Shown here one piece after another: positions 1 through 11,700 of a DNA stretch of 64,000 nt (position 1 is the stretch's first letter; every line of letters begins with the position of its first letter). The DNA is from Lactarius indigo. Its lineage: Eukaryota > Basidiomycota > Agaricomycetes > Russulales > Russulaceae. A program made the position numbers and the translations under genes. The stretch is from the NCBI GenBank assembly GCA_025766275.1, contig JAFKAC010000015.1, forward strand, positions 372,001 to 436,000, read 5' to 3'. The notes under the pieces are model-generated. The model was given only the letters and a program-made list of their open reading frames with translations, did not search any database and was not told the DNA's origin.

Positions 1-2587
1 CGTCTGTAGGCAGTGGGAGTCTCGGGTACCCTCCCCCCTCTGAGTCCGAAGCGTCGCCCATGACACCGCCACACAATTCGCTAGACAGCCGCCATCTCTC
101 GGTGCCAGTGGTAGGTCCCTCTGCTCCACAACGCGTCCTCGTTCAGGACTTTCCGGCGACCGCGCAGCACAGGGCGCAGGGGCGCGTTAGTGAAAGCTCC
201 AGCCGTCATGATGACGACCGCGGTGCGCAAATACAAGGGGCGTACTGGCTGGGGTTTTTGGACAGGACGTCTTCATGATGTGAGAATGACGCTTGACAGC
301 ACTGAGGACCACTTCTGAAGTGCAGTGCAACCCTATTTTTCTCCGAGTCGTGCCATCGTATTTTTCTTTTTTTCTCAATTTTCGCAATATCACAGGTGCT
401 ACCTCGACTCGCCTCTTGCTATCAGTACATACGCATTGTATCCCATACGACACAGGACATGCTTTGCAGCTTTATTATGTATTTTTAGCGGTGAACTAGA
501 CGCGATACACAGCACTAATGTCCCAATTTCGTAATACCGGCTCTTTCCCACCACGTCGCGACTGCAAGCAGTAATACGACTGACAGCCCGAGGGTAATTG
601 CACGAGCAAGTTTCACAAAGTTAGGACGTAGGGTTCTGTATCGGCCCCACCTCAGTGTTGACGTTACTGCAGCTCTCGGTCAAAGTGGGAATAGTTAACT
701 CGGAGTGCAGAGCACCTAGTATATAAAAGAGGGCTTATCGGGGATTGAACGAACTGGCCATGGCAAAGGGCAGCGCTGTCGACGAACGTGGAGGCCGCAA
801 TATGAGCCCCTCTCGCGAGCCATCTATGTTGTGGCATCGAGGTCACAATTCCCCGCGGTTTCCCGATGGCCCGAATAGATTTCACTTGATTTCTCGGTTC
901 AGGGGGAGGATGATGGTGATCGGAATATTTCAAAAACGGTGAAAGTAAAGTCCCGAGTCCGAGGTCAAGGGACCAATGTTGTTTTTATGAGTATATAGAG
1001 TGAGACCACTGGTAGTCGATTGACCAAATCGAACGCCTCCCATCTGGCTAGGTGAGATCGTGGATCGGCCGAAACTGGTTGGTTATTCAAGCCGTGGCTC
1101 TGGTGTGTTGTCAGACTGCCCGCTAAATTACCTAGTCAACGCGCTTCACCCAACTCATTGAGATGAACTTGTTCGCTTGCCACTGGAAGGAATAAGTAAG
1201 TATCTATGCCGAAGACAAATGATTCCGCTACATGGGGCAGCTTTCAGCAATCCAGACAAGAAGATAGAAAAATGCTGGAATGTGCCACTATCGCCGCAGT
1301 CATTCTCCGCTTGCCCGATCAGCAGGGTGTAGAGTTGTGTGACGAGAAAGCGAGGGTGAAAGTAGAAAACTTCTCGAAGGATGGGGAAACACCACATTGC
1401 AATCGACTGATTTTCGCACACATAAAAAGAGAACCCGTTCATGAAGTGGGTTGACTAGAACCATGCGTGGGAGGGCACGAAGGGGAATTGTTTCGGACGG
1501 TAGTGCAATCAACGCAACATGGCACCGACAATATGGTGTGGCTACTCCATTCTCGTTACAGTTGTAATCAATGGACACGAGGTTGTTACGTAAATAAAGG
1601 GGCATGCCTCGAAATGATGTCACGTTTATTGACCACTCTTCTGATCAGGATATCGGCCAACATGCACATTACTTACACAAACAATAGTTAGAATTGAGAA
1701 GCTGTATGAAGTTTCTATGTCACTGATACGTGTCCGGAAGGAACATATACAAAAACATATACGTAAACATCCCTTGTGGCATTAAACTCTCTGAGTTTAA
1801 AAGTTTGAGTGGCATTGGCCGAGCCTCGGCATCCCAGAGCGAGCGTCGACCGAAGGGTCAATCATTGCCTTCGGTCAAACCTGTCAGTGCCGGACTCTGG
1901 GGTAACTATCACTTGCGACTGCAGTGCAGATGACTTGATGGAGTGACGTTTATATATGGAACGAGTAAGACTGATGCCAACCATGATGCCAGTGTTGGCA
2001 TCGACCTTGTTATGATGTTAGATGCACTGGCAGTGACTAGGGCGGTATCGCCGGTCTGTTACCTCTATACAGTAAAGTACCTAGTGAACGCGACTTAATT
2101 CTGTAAGCGGTTCGACTCGCTGGTCTTTTGCACTAATTGCGTTGGGTGAGCGCTGGCAGCCATCGCCCAGTGCAAGATCAGGTCGGTGACAGTAGATTGC
2201 CCTGCCGGACTGCGAGTAACGGGTTGCTCTGCTCTGACACGGGCAGAGTTCGACCCAAGTAGATGGACTCACTCAAAAGTCGTATTCGTGTCAGATAATT
2301 ACCGCCAGTCGGTACCATCAGCCACAGAGCCTGAATTACCTGATCGCGACACTAAACTCGGTTCCGGGCGAGATCCGGCGAGGTTCCACGCCATACGTAC
2401 GTTGTAAAGTCCCCCACTTAATTTTGTCAAAAAGGCGAAGCAGGGGAGCGCAGTGAGGTCTGTGGTGTCTCGTTACCTTTATCGATAACGAATGGTTCTC
2501 AGGCTGGCGCTTACAATATGCTGAACTGATACGACTTGATTACGCCCTCCGAGTATACTCCTTCTCGGAGCCTCCTCAGCACCTACT
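1..2587. other. intergenic, no gene recognised
   Basis: I see no open frame here with family features or a convincing exon chain. A TATATAAAA box lies at 720-728 but nothing recognisable follows it. Two perfect 9-bp inverted repeats occur: arms 1848-1856/1868-1876 and 1973-1981/1994-2002. Short diverged similarity exists between about 1125-1150 and 2075-2097 (both contain CCTAGT, then an AACGCG-like stretch). This may be worn repeat DNA. Confidence 0.5.
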
Positions 2588-4607
2588 ATGCCATTACCAC
2601 AACCGCACTACAGCGTTTACCGGGAGCAACTCACGTCTCTCTACCACGGCCATGCATTATGGGAGCCGGATCCCTCCAATCTCTACGAGAGGGTCTCAGT
2701 GGGTGATGTCGGTTACGTAAGAGAAGGCTACTTTTTCCGCATGTTCAACGTGCGGCTTCCATGGAACCACCCTTCAAATCGCGTACTCGGGGAACCAGAT
2801 CCTTACGAACCTGTCGATTTGGGCCCATTTCTCAACATTCGCGAATCAAGGTTAAGCAGAGGAGACTATCACTCGCGCTATGTGTCCACTCAAGAAGTTA
2901 ATGCTGGGGTTCAGGCTCAGGCACCGTGAGTGTTGTACCGTCCCAAACACCTGCCAGTCCGACCAAGTTTCCCTCAGTCCTGCAGATGGCAGTGCGACCA
3001 TATCGTATAGATGTAGGAAAAGGCTTGGCGCAGTATTGAGTCTTCCCTACGATGGTTACCGCCAAGATGTTATTCGCACAAAAGCGTTTGAAGATTACAT
3101 CCGAGACAATTGCGAGAGCTGGTTCGCCTTTGCGCAGAGGAACAGACTGGATGTCCAGCGCATGGAGGACATTATTCTCGTCTCTGGTTGTACTTTAGTC
3201 ACCGCATGGGCGGCAGCTGCATTCGTCGACAGCAATCTGGATTCGGAAATCTCTCTGGGATGCCAAACGACGGGTAGTTCGGCCACCTTCCAATGGCACT
3301 TCGCGCGCCAAATCAGTCAGAGCGTAGCATATAACAACAGTCAAGAGCGTGTACGTCGTGCAACATGCATCAACTTGGATATGGCTGATGTTCTTTCAAA
3401 GGCCGACCCACCTCAGACTCAATGCGTATTCATAAGGGGCTTCCGAGCAAAGCGCATCCTCCTAGGACTCTACACTGGCCTTCGTGCTGCGGCAGAGCCT
3501 CTTCCAGACGATCCAGACAGGGGACCGGACGATGAGATGCAGGTGACGCGAGTCCCAAACGTCCCGAGTGTGGGTAGTAGCCTTCCAAGGTGATTGAAAG
3601 ACAGTCATGACACCTTACTTCCAGTACCGCGATCCCCTCGTTGGAGTCTTGGACTACATTGCGGAGGTTAGTCTTATTTTTATAATCCTTATGTTTACTG
3701 AGAGCGTCCAACAGAAATGTCCGGATGACACCATAGCTATCGCCCATGACGATGATCTTCAATTGATTGAGGAGGTTGTACGTGCGAATACGTTTTGTTC
3801 ATACTATGTGCCAATCGATGATGTGAACCCTCAGGAAACTCTAACCGCAGACGCAGTTGAGGGGTTTTTGCGTCAAAACGAGATCAACGTGCTCATCGAG
3901 AACGGGGGTATGCAATTCCTGCATCACCCTACGATCTACTAGGGGTTACTGAACCCTGGTCATTAGCTGCAATCTTACACGATGACGAGGAACCCGGGGT
4001 TCCTGACGAGGCGAAGGCGATTTTCTATGCTCATGCTGAATTGGAGGTGCGGTACCACTTTCAGAAGCTAAAAAAACGCTCGCCAATTAATGACCTATCT
4101 GAACCCAAGGGAGAGCCGATCCCCTTAGTCTTGCACCCTGCGTTGTCAAAGTATTTTATAAAGCTCGATATCAGTAACCAGTCGGTTGGCGCCGACGATG
4201 ACGTTGATGACTATGGTCTTCCACAAGAAGAAATAACGTCTCCCGCCGTGCATCCCCCTGTACTGTCGCTGAAACTCGAAAACCACCAAGGGTACCCCCA
4301 GGATATCCACATCCACGCGTCTGGAGATTCCCAAAGCGTCGGCATCACGGTTAGAGACGTGCTGAGGACAATAAATGAAGATGCGAGGAGGATCTCACGT
4401 AGACGCGAATGGACCAAATTGAACGCAGAGGAACGAATAGAGGTAGACGCCGCGTTCAGAGAGAGATGTACAACAGAAGAAGAGCTGGGCCATGGCCCAT
4501 GCAGGATTGACTACCTACGCGGCAGAGACAGGCTCCAGGTCTTTCCGAAACTTTCGCCCGACGGCGAGGTGCTTCCTCTTCCTGTACTCCCTGCTGAACC
4601 TTTGTGA
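2588..4607 (+). CDS. uncharacterised Agaricomycete protein with C-terminal DUF6699-like domain
   Basis: Deduced exons are 2588-2925, 2978-3569, 3625-3666, 3715-3777, 3835-3907 and 3943-4607, giving 590 residues in one frame. Intron edges are GT-AG (for example GTGAGT at 2926, GTTAGT at 3667, GTACGT at 3778). The first ~310 residues look like a compact globular domain of a family I know only as uncharacterised in mushroom-type fungi; conserved pieces include ESWFAFAQRNRLDV and FIRGFRAKR. The last ~190 residues fit DUF6699, with the usual ITSPAVHPP-type stretch, GITVRDVL, and RIDYLRGRDRL. The stretch 3351-3401 (GTACGT...AAG, 51 nt) stays in frame and could be an extra intron. The last intron would be only 35 nt, so a single-base frameshift is the alternative there. 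Function is unknown. I chose the first ATG because conserved-looking sequence starts just after it. Confidence 0.7.
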
Positions 4608-4843
4608 GTCCACAGACCTATCGTGGTCCATGATGGCCTTTAGTCGCTCACTTGTCTATTTCTTTTGAAGGGACCAATCGAATGTAGCAGGCCCGTCAAG
4701 AATTCCGATAAGGTAAAAGGAAGGAATGACTTTTCGAATGTGCTCAGATGATGGATACTAGCCGAGATATATCGAACAGGTAGAAGTAACACGTTCAACA
4801 GACGGCTGACAATATTTTGCCGCGTCGGTTGTTGTAATACACG

Positions 4844-4846
<3 letters not shown>

Positions 4847-4883
<37 letters not shown>
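4847..4883. repeat. (TG)18 microsatellite
   Basis: An uninterrupted run of alternating T and G, 37 nt long, is directly visible. It lies between the DUF6699-type gene and the hairpin array. Confidence 0.97.
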
Positions 4884-4885
<2 letters not shown>

Positions 4886-5030
4886 TATACGCGAGTGACA
4901 AAATTGACTTTGTCGGCATCATTCCGGTCCGGTCCGGACCGCATCTATAATTGGCCAAATTAGTTTTTTTGGGTTTCACAACTCAAAAAACCGGAAAAAA
5001 ATGCCAAAAACACATTCGGAAAATCACACA

Positions 5031-5054
5031 CCCTTCCCCTTCCCCTTCCCCTTC
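5031..5054. repeat. CCCCTT hexamer short tandem repeat
   Basis: About four consecutive TTCCCC units are visible, followed by looser C/T-rich sequence to about 5085. Confidence 0.8.
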
Positions 5055-5153
5055 AACACCCTTCCTCTTTTTCACCCCTTCTAAGTACTTCTACTGTACC
5101 TTCTTTGAGCCTTCAAATCACCATCAGACCTTTCACCACTTCCTGAGCTTTAA

Positions 5154-5200
5154 GGGGGGGGGTGGGCTGTGGTTCTGTGACCTGCGGTGGGGGTAGTGAT
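5154..5200 (+). repeat. G-rich dispersed repeat, copy 1 (partial)
   Basis: A run of G, then a GTGGGCTGTGGTTCTGTGACC-like core and a second G run. The same arrangement (G run, GGGC-T-TGGTTC-GTGACC core, G run) recurs at 15058-15140, so this is a fragment of a dispersed family. No coding sequence is visible. Confidence 0.5.
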
Positions 5201-5579
5201 TTGCCAGCCCAGCCTGGAAGCTAGAAGCTAGCCCAAGAGCCCATGACACAGATCTGGGTCATTGTACTTGGCAGAGCCCATGTGACAATTTCATGAGTGC
5301 ATTGGCAAAGCCAGGCGCCATTTTTCCACAGAGAATTGCTTCCTCAAAAGGAAGGTGCCAAGAAGTCATGTGTTTTTCTGTCTTCACGAAACGGACATCC
5401 CCGAACAAAGTTCAAGCTCAGTTAAAAAGCCAACTTCCTTATTCGTATACATGGACCTCATATGTTTTTTTGAGAAAGTCCTGCAGCTTAACAAAAGATA
5501 AAATATATTTTTTATTATCTAATTTAATCTACATCTTTTTTTTTCTAAGTCATACTGTAGTGCATGAAAACAGGCGGGC

Positions 5580-6150
5580 ATGGTAAACGCACCCACAGGG
5601 AGATTGCAGGCCCTGCCTGCTGCACAATGCATGGGGACAGTTCCCCCACATGCACCCCTTTCCACACCGCCCCGTAGGATGGAGGCAGCTTTGCCTTCAT
5701 GTGCCCCCTTTCTGCATGAATGGTGCGGTGCGGACTGGGGGCAAAAGGGAGGGCGTCGGGTTGGGTGCAACAGGGAGAGAGGGGGGGGGGGTATGTACCT
5801 TTGTATGCCCCCCTTCCACATGAGTGGTGCGATGTGCCCTTGCGTGCACCCCATTCGTGTGGAATGGGGTGGCGCAGGCTGGAGGCGAAAGGGAGGGGGG
5901 CAATGTACCCTTGTGCCCCCCTGCACCCCCTTTCTATGTGCAAAGGGGAGGCAGTCAGCGCGGGGATAGGGGGAAGGGGAGGGTGAGCGACTCACCTTTG
6001 TGCACCCTCTCTGCATGCGAATGGGGTGGTGCACAATGTAGGGGAAGAGGAGGGAGGAGGGAGGAGAGGGAGGAGGAGGGAGGGAGGGCGCCCTGCGCTC
6101 TTTGCACACCCAATTCTGTATGAATTGGGTGGCACGCAACAGGATGGGGG
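5580..6150. repeat. array of degenerate GC-rich hairpin units with purine-rich spacers
   Basis: Units spaced roughly 70-105 bp share a GTGCACCCC...TTC arm, a short loop with T/G, and a GAATGGGGTGGTGC arm. Two hairpins are perfect: CACCCCATTC/GAATGGGGTG (5847-5856 and 5862-5871, 5-nt loop) and CACCCAATTC/GAATTGGGTG (6107-6116 and 6122-6131, 5-nt loop). A 7-bp one pairs 5927-5933 with 5942-5948, and imperfect ones lie near 5704, 5812 and 6003-6027. The base changes in the last perfect hairpin are compensated in both arms. Between units the plus strand is purine rich, ending in about 50 consecutive purines at 6039-6088. Open frames here are by-products of composition. Confidence 0.75.
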
Positions 6151-6157
6151 AGGATGG

Positions 6158-6676
6158 TGTTACGTTTCAACTTGTATGACTGTGAACCCTTACTGTACCG
6201 GTTGCAACTATGGCGGTAAGGTATATTAGTTGCGGACTTACTTACAATAGCGCGGTGATATGGCAGTATGATAGGAGATACGGTACTGATCGCTGACTGA
6301 GCGGTGCCTTGGTGACTCAATACTAGTACAGGTACTAGTAGTATTAGTTTTGCGTTGTTTCTGCGATACGTTGGACACTTTACTACTGTGACTCATAGCA
6401 GCGCTTCTAAGCCTGCTCGATTTGTATTTAATCTGTCTTGTGAAGACCAAGATACACCATCTTGGTCTTCTTGAATCGTCACTTGTTTCTTTCTCTCTCT
6501 CTCTGTCTTGCGTTCACATTTCATCTATCAAGAATAAGTCTTGCCGGTGTACCTCCGAGTATTCACTCAAAGCAAGAGCACGGACCTCCGCGTCGTCGTG
6601 TCAGGATCAAGATCATTCGCTAAGTTGTTACCGCTGCTTCGAGCTCAAGTCGGGCTAACGTCGTGACAACGTTACA
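6158..6676 (+). repeat. left LTR of the chromovirus
   Basis: 519 bp, starting TGTTACG and ending GTTACA. It aligns along its whole length with 13501-14800 once the inserted solo LTR there is removed. By eye there are 16 substitutions and one 2-bp indel; 13 of the 16 are CG versus TG or CA. It contains an 11-bp perfect inverted repeat (6443-6453 and 6459-6469) whose right arm is complementary to the primer-binding site. Confidence 0.95.
6425..6459 (+). promoter_or_regulatory. LTR core promoter and inferred transcript start
   Basis: TATTTAA at 6425-6431 lies 34 nt upstream of A6459. That base begins the 11-nt stretch complementary to the primer-binding site. In Tf1-type elements the first 11 nt of the mRNA serve as the primer, so the start is inferred at 6459. 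The same arrangement is kept in the right LTR (complementary stretch at 14581-14591). Confidence 0.5.
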
Positions 6677-6678
6677 TT

Positions 6679-6689
6679 AAGACCAAGAT
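6679..6689 (+). other. primer-binding site, probably self-primed
   Basis: AAGACCAAGAT begins 2 nt after the left LTR. It is a perfect 11-nt complement of ATCTTGGTCTT at 6459-6469 in the LTR and does not resemble the TGG-initial tRNA sites of most LTR elements. This is the arrangement known from Tf1/sushi elements, where the 5' end of the RNA folds back to prime reverse transcription. Function here is inferred. Confidence 0.65.
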
Positions 6690-6695
6690 ACCACC

Positions 6696-8761
6696 GTGGC
6701 TGTAACAACAAGAGACCAGTGGACGAACTTCCGTCCCTATTCGCTCCCAAGAAGAGGAGAACGCAACGTCCCCACGCGCTTTTTACAAGCTGCCAGTTGG
6801 AGGGAAAGACAAGAAGAAACCGGATACTTTGTAGAATTTAACGGACCTACTAGGTTCCGCCCAGTTGAGTTCAACTTTGACCACCTGTGTTGGGTGGAAG
6901 TTACGTGGAATCCCATAGACTCTCAGTGGGACGCTGTACAGCCAGCAGGGCCCAGATATCAGTGCGACATCGACGCACGAGAACTCAATAGCCGAGCTGA
7001 TTGGGGGCCCATCGACGGGCAAATACGAGAACACTCCACTGGAGAAGTAGTAACCGAAGAAGAACAAAGTCAAGACGAAAGTGAGGGACGAGAACCGAAC
7101 CAGACAGAAACCAGCGGAGGAGCAATACAAGACCTCCTCATCGAGCAAGCTGAGTCCGCGCATATTACAGAACCCGAACCAATTCACATCCACTCACCAG
7201 CCATTATGGCAACTCTAACGCAAGCCATGGAAGAAGTCGCGATCGAAGAAGCGCGCGCCATACAAGCAGAGGCGAGAGAAATACTCATGCCCATCAACCC
7301 AGAAACCGGAAGACGAATGACGGCTGACAACGCTGCAATATTTCGAGCAATAGGATCCGACAGAGGGGATCCACCATCAGGAAGACCCATCGCGCTAGAG
7401 TTACCGCCCGGGGTAGGCGGACCCGGCGAAGACCCGCCACCGCCACCAGGAGGGGGAATCCCCTTTGATATACGACGGACCGAACCACCGCAAGAACCAC
7501 CTACTGGACCGCCAGGAGGTGGAGGCGGAGGAGGTGAAGGCGGGGGAGGAGGAGGCGCCGGAGGAGGAGGAGGACATCATCATGAAAAACTCACCGGCGA
7601 GCCACCTTCCATTTTTGATGGAGACAGACTCAAAGTAGACCAATTCCTAACACAGTGGCACGTCTACTGGGGCATGAACTTGGACGCCCCCATCATGAGA
7701 AACGACTACAGGAGATGCCTCCTGTTTCTATCCTACATCAAGGGCGGAGCAGTCAGTGAATGGGTACTGTCCTTCCTGAACTGGCTCAATCGACAAATAC
7801 AACAGGGATCAGCCCCTACACTCGAGCACTATGGGACGCCGTCGCCAACGGCTTTAGTCAACGCTTCGAAAACACACTAGAAAGGGAACAAGCACAAGCC
7901 ATATTGCGAAAAGGCTTCAAAATGACAGGAGAGGACATTGACAAGTACGTCAATGATTTCGAGCAACTCACACGGAAGGCTCACTACCGTCTCAATGAAC
8001 CGCAAACCATCGACCTCTTCACGTCGGGTTTGCCCAAGGAATTATTCAAAAACGCGTTCCAGTTCGACGACCCAATCACGTTTGACGATTGGAAGAGAGC
8101 CGTCCTCAAGCGGCAGAAAAACTACATACACCTCAAAGCGAGGCTCAACGAGTACAAGAACACGTCAACACAGCCGAAGAAGCAGAGTGGCAATGCTGGG
8201 TGGACACTCCCACAAAATCTACCACAGACCAATCCCTGGGCGATGGACACCTCGGCAGATCGCACCAAGGTGAGACTCACGGGATCTGAAGACATCGACT
8301 TCAATAAACTACCCCATCACAACTGGCCCGCGCCGCCATTTCCGCCACAAGGAGGACCCGGAACACGGGGACGAGGAAGGGGAGGATCTCGAAGGGACCT
8401 AAGGAACGTCCTTTGTTACAATTGTCACGCTCCAGGTCACCTCTCACGAAACTGTCTGTACCCATGCACCCAGCAACAGCAGTGGCCGGCCACTCCGTCT
8501 AGTAGCCGTATGACCGAAACTATGGGATACCCCCAGGGACCTGTATCGCAATACGCCCCGTCACAATATGCACCATCACTGCCAGGATATATGTCACCAG
8601 CACCTAGTGCAACACCCGTGCCACAAATAAACGCAGCAACTACGAAAACGGCAGATGAACAAGCAAAGGAATGGCTCACACAAGTGGCCAACAGTACGGA
8701 TGAAGTGAAGGATCTCATCCTTCAGGATTTGTGGGGAAAAGAGGGTTTTCGGGATGCCTGA
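6696..8761 (+). pseudogene. gag of the chromovirus (frameshifted)
   Basis: The first part (6696 to about 7764) reads as an acidic, Glu/Gln-rich N-terminus, then a proline- and glycine-rich stretch (about residues 240-300), then the start of the capsid-like retrotransposon gag domain (PSIFDGDRLKVDQFLTQW-like). The reading continues in another frame from about 7760 with LWDAVANGFSQRF and a KEL..AF capsid segment. A CCHC zinc knuckle, CYNCHAPGHLSRNC, follows at about 8415-8456. A single-base loss near the GAATGGGTACTG stretch explains the frame change. Gag packages the RNA in the cytoplasmic particle. The broken frame makes this copy unable to give a normal product. Confidence 0.85.
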
Positions 8762-11700
8762 ACCCGTCAGTCTGGGTGAGGGCTCTTCAATGTAATTCTG
8801 TAATCGTGACAACGCGCTATCGATCTTTGCAAATCCCAGTAACTGTCCGAATGAATTACCAAACGACTGAAACCAACATATTGGTCGACTCTGGAGCGAC
8901 CGACAATTTTATCCAACCAAGTATGGCAACATGGGCAGGCATCCGGGTGCAACCGCTAGAAACACCACGCAAAATATGGAACATAGATAATACGGAAAAC
9001 AAAGCTGGGTTAATCACTCATTATGTTAACCTAGAAGTGAAAACGCGGGGACAGGTGAAGAAAATGACCTTCCTGGTCACCGACCTCGGAAGCGAAGACA
9101 TAGTGTTAGGCTATCCCTGGCTCAGCGCCTTCGAACCCACTATCAAATGGGCAACAGCAACTATACACCCCGATATGCAACCTGTAGTACTGGCTACTAC
9201 GGAAGAGCTACTTTCAACGACCGCCACGCGAGCCCTGATTGTAGCTGAAAAAGAGGCCATTGTACAGGAACTAGAAGAAGACACATACGCCAAGGCCACT
9301 ACTTCGACAGAACTGGCCATACAAGCAAAGCAACAGCACACGGCGGCTGTCCTCCCCTCCAAATATGCTATGTTTAGCAAGCTGTTTAATGAGCAAGCCT
9401 CACATCGCTTCCCCCCGGCCAGGCCGTGGGACCACGCAATAGACTTCAAGCCGTCCGCGCCGGCCGCCATAGACTGCAAGATATACCCCATGACCCAGAA
9501 GGAAGAGGGTGAACTCAAGGAGTTCCTCGACGAGAAACTGAAACAGGGCTATTTACACCCTTCCATCTCCCCGTACGCATCCTCCTTTTTCTTTATCAAA
9601 AAGAAGGACGGAAAGCTGCGACCGGTACAGGATTACTGGGTCATCAATTCACATACCGTCCGCAACCAATACCCGCTGCCACTCATCCTCGACCTCATCC
9701 TTGACCTTAGCAACGCCCACATCTATACGAAGCTTGATGTTCGTTGGGGCTATAACAACATACGCATCCGTGACGGCGACCAGGAGAAAGCAGCATTCAA
9801 AACCAAATTTGGCCTCTTTGAACCCACAGTTATGTTCTTCGGGCTCACCAACTCCCCCGCCACCTTTCAGGCAATGATGAACCACATCTATCGTGACACG
9901 ATAGCGAAGCACGAGCGTTTGGGCACTACGATACGTGTCTACATGGATGATATTGGCATTGCCACTCACTTTGATCACGATTTGGTGGCCCATATAGATG
10001 CTGTTCATGACGTATTACACGTGGCGGAGGAGCACGACCTCTACTTCAAGCTCGAGAAGTGCCTGTTCCATCAACCGCGGATGGATTACCTGGGGTAATC
10101 CTTGAAAGGGGGGTGACCTGAATGGACCCTGTAAAAGTTCAAGGCATCAAAGACTGGCTGACGCCGACGAAAGTCAAAGACGTCTGATTGTTCCTTGGCT
10201 TCTGTAACTTTTACAGACTTTTTATCCGCGGTTTTGCAACTCATGCCAAACCACTCACTAAGCTAACACAGAAGGACAATGAATGGCGGTGGACAGAGGA
10301 AGAAGACAGGGCGTTCAACACCCTAAAACGTCTTGTAACGGAAGAGCCGGTGCTGGCACACCCCATCCTCCAGGATCCGTTTGAGTTGGAAGTTGACGCT
10401 TCGGGCTACACGGTGGGAGCCGTTCTATTGCAAAAGAAACCTGACGGCAAGTGACATCCTATAGGTTATTACTCGGCGACACTTTCCGAAGCCAAAAGAA
10501 ACTACGACATCTACGACCTAGAGTTGCTCACAATAGTCAAAGCCTTGCGAAACTGGCGGCCGCTCCTCGCAGGAGCCCCTCACAAGATTAAAATCTATTC
10601 AGATCACCTAAACCTACAATACTGGAAATCGCCACAGAAGATTAGTAGACGGGTTGCCAGGGAAGTGCTCGAACTCTCTGAGTATGACTTTGAGATTCAC
10701 CACATCAAGGGAAAGAACAATGGAAGAGCTGACGCCTTGTCAAGACGACCAGACTACGACCTAGGAACTGAAGACAACAGCGAAGTAGTCGTTCTACCTC
10801 CCAAGGTCTTTGTACGAACCCTCAATACCGCACGCACCTTCATCGCAAACCCAAATCTACTACAACCACGCCACCAACAAGACGAAGAGGTGATCAAGAT
10901 ATGGGCTGACCCTCATCGTCTCAAGAAGATACAAGGAGAATGGTATAAAGACGGCAGGTTCGTGATCACAGGACCCACATCAACTCAACGCGTACTAATA
11001 CACGACCATCACAACTTGCCAATACACGGTCATCCGGGAATCGCGAGAACCCAACGCATCCTGGAGAGACATTACTGGTGGCCGCGACTTTGGAAAGATG
11101 TATACGAGTACGTGCAAGGCTGCGCAGAGTGCCAACGACACAAAGTGAACACGAGGCCTATACGAGCCGCGCTGCATCCCATTACGCCAATACTGGAAGC
11201 CATGCCGTTCCACACAGTGGTGGTAGACTTCATCACCAAGCTCCCCATGTCCAGGGGATACGACAGTATATTAACGGTCACAGATCACGATTGCAGCAAG
11301 GCCTCCGTTTTTATCCCATGTCAAGAAGAGATTACCGCAGAAGAGACGGCAACCCTGTACGTCGCCCACGTGTTCAAACGCTTTGGACTGCCGCGCAAGA
11401 TAATAAGTGACTGTGATCCCCGCTTCGTGTCCAAATTTGCTAGAGAAGCCTGCCGCATTCTGGGGATCCAACAGAACGTATCAACCGCGTATCACCCACG
11501 CACCGACGGACAGTCCGAGCGAACCAACCAGTGGTTGGAACAGTACTTGTGCTTTTGGGTAAATGAGCAGCAAGATAACTGGATAACTTATCTACCAATT
11601 GCCGAATTCACACACAACAACTGGCCACATGAACACACCAAGAAGTCGCCATTCCAACTTCTGATGGGATATGATCCGCAAGCGGATTGGACGGATAAGC

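Larger units (their letters stand above)
4608..5579. other. intergenic, low-complexity DNA
   Basis: No gene is visible. The stretch holds a TG microsatellite (4847-4883), a short CCCCTT-type repeat (5031-5054) and one copy of a G-rich dispersed repeat (about 5154-5200). AT-rich sequence follows up to the hairpin array. Confidence 0.5.

Noticed and set aside
5580..6140. Long overlapping open frames on both strands, up to 206 codons
   Set aside because: They come from GC-rich, stop-poor hairpin repeats. The translations are Pro/Gly/Arg-rich with no domain.
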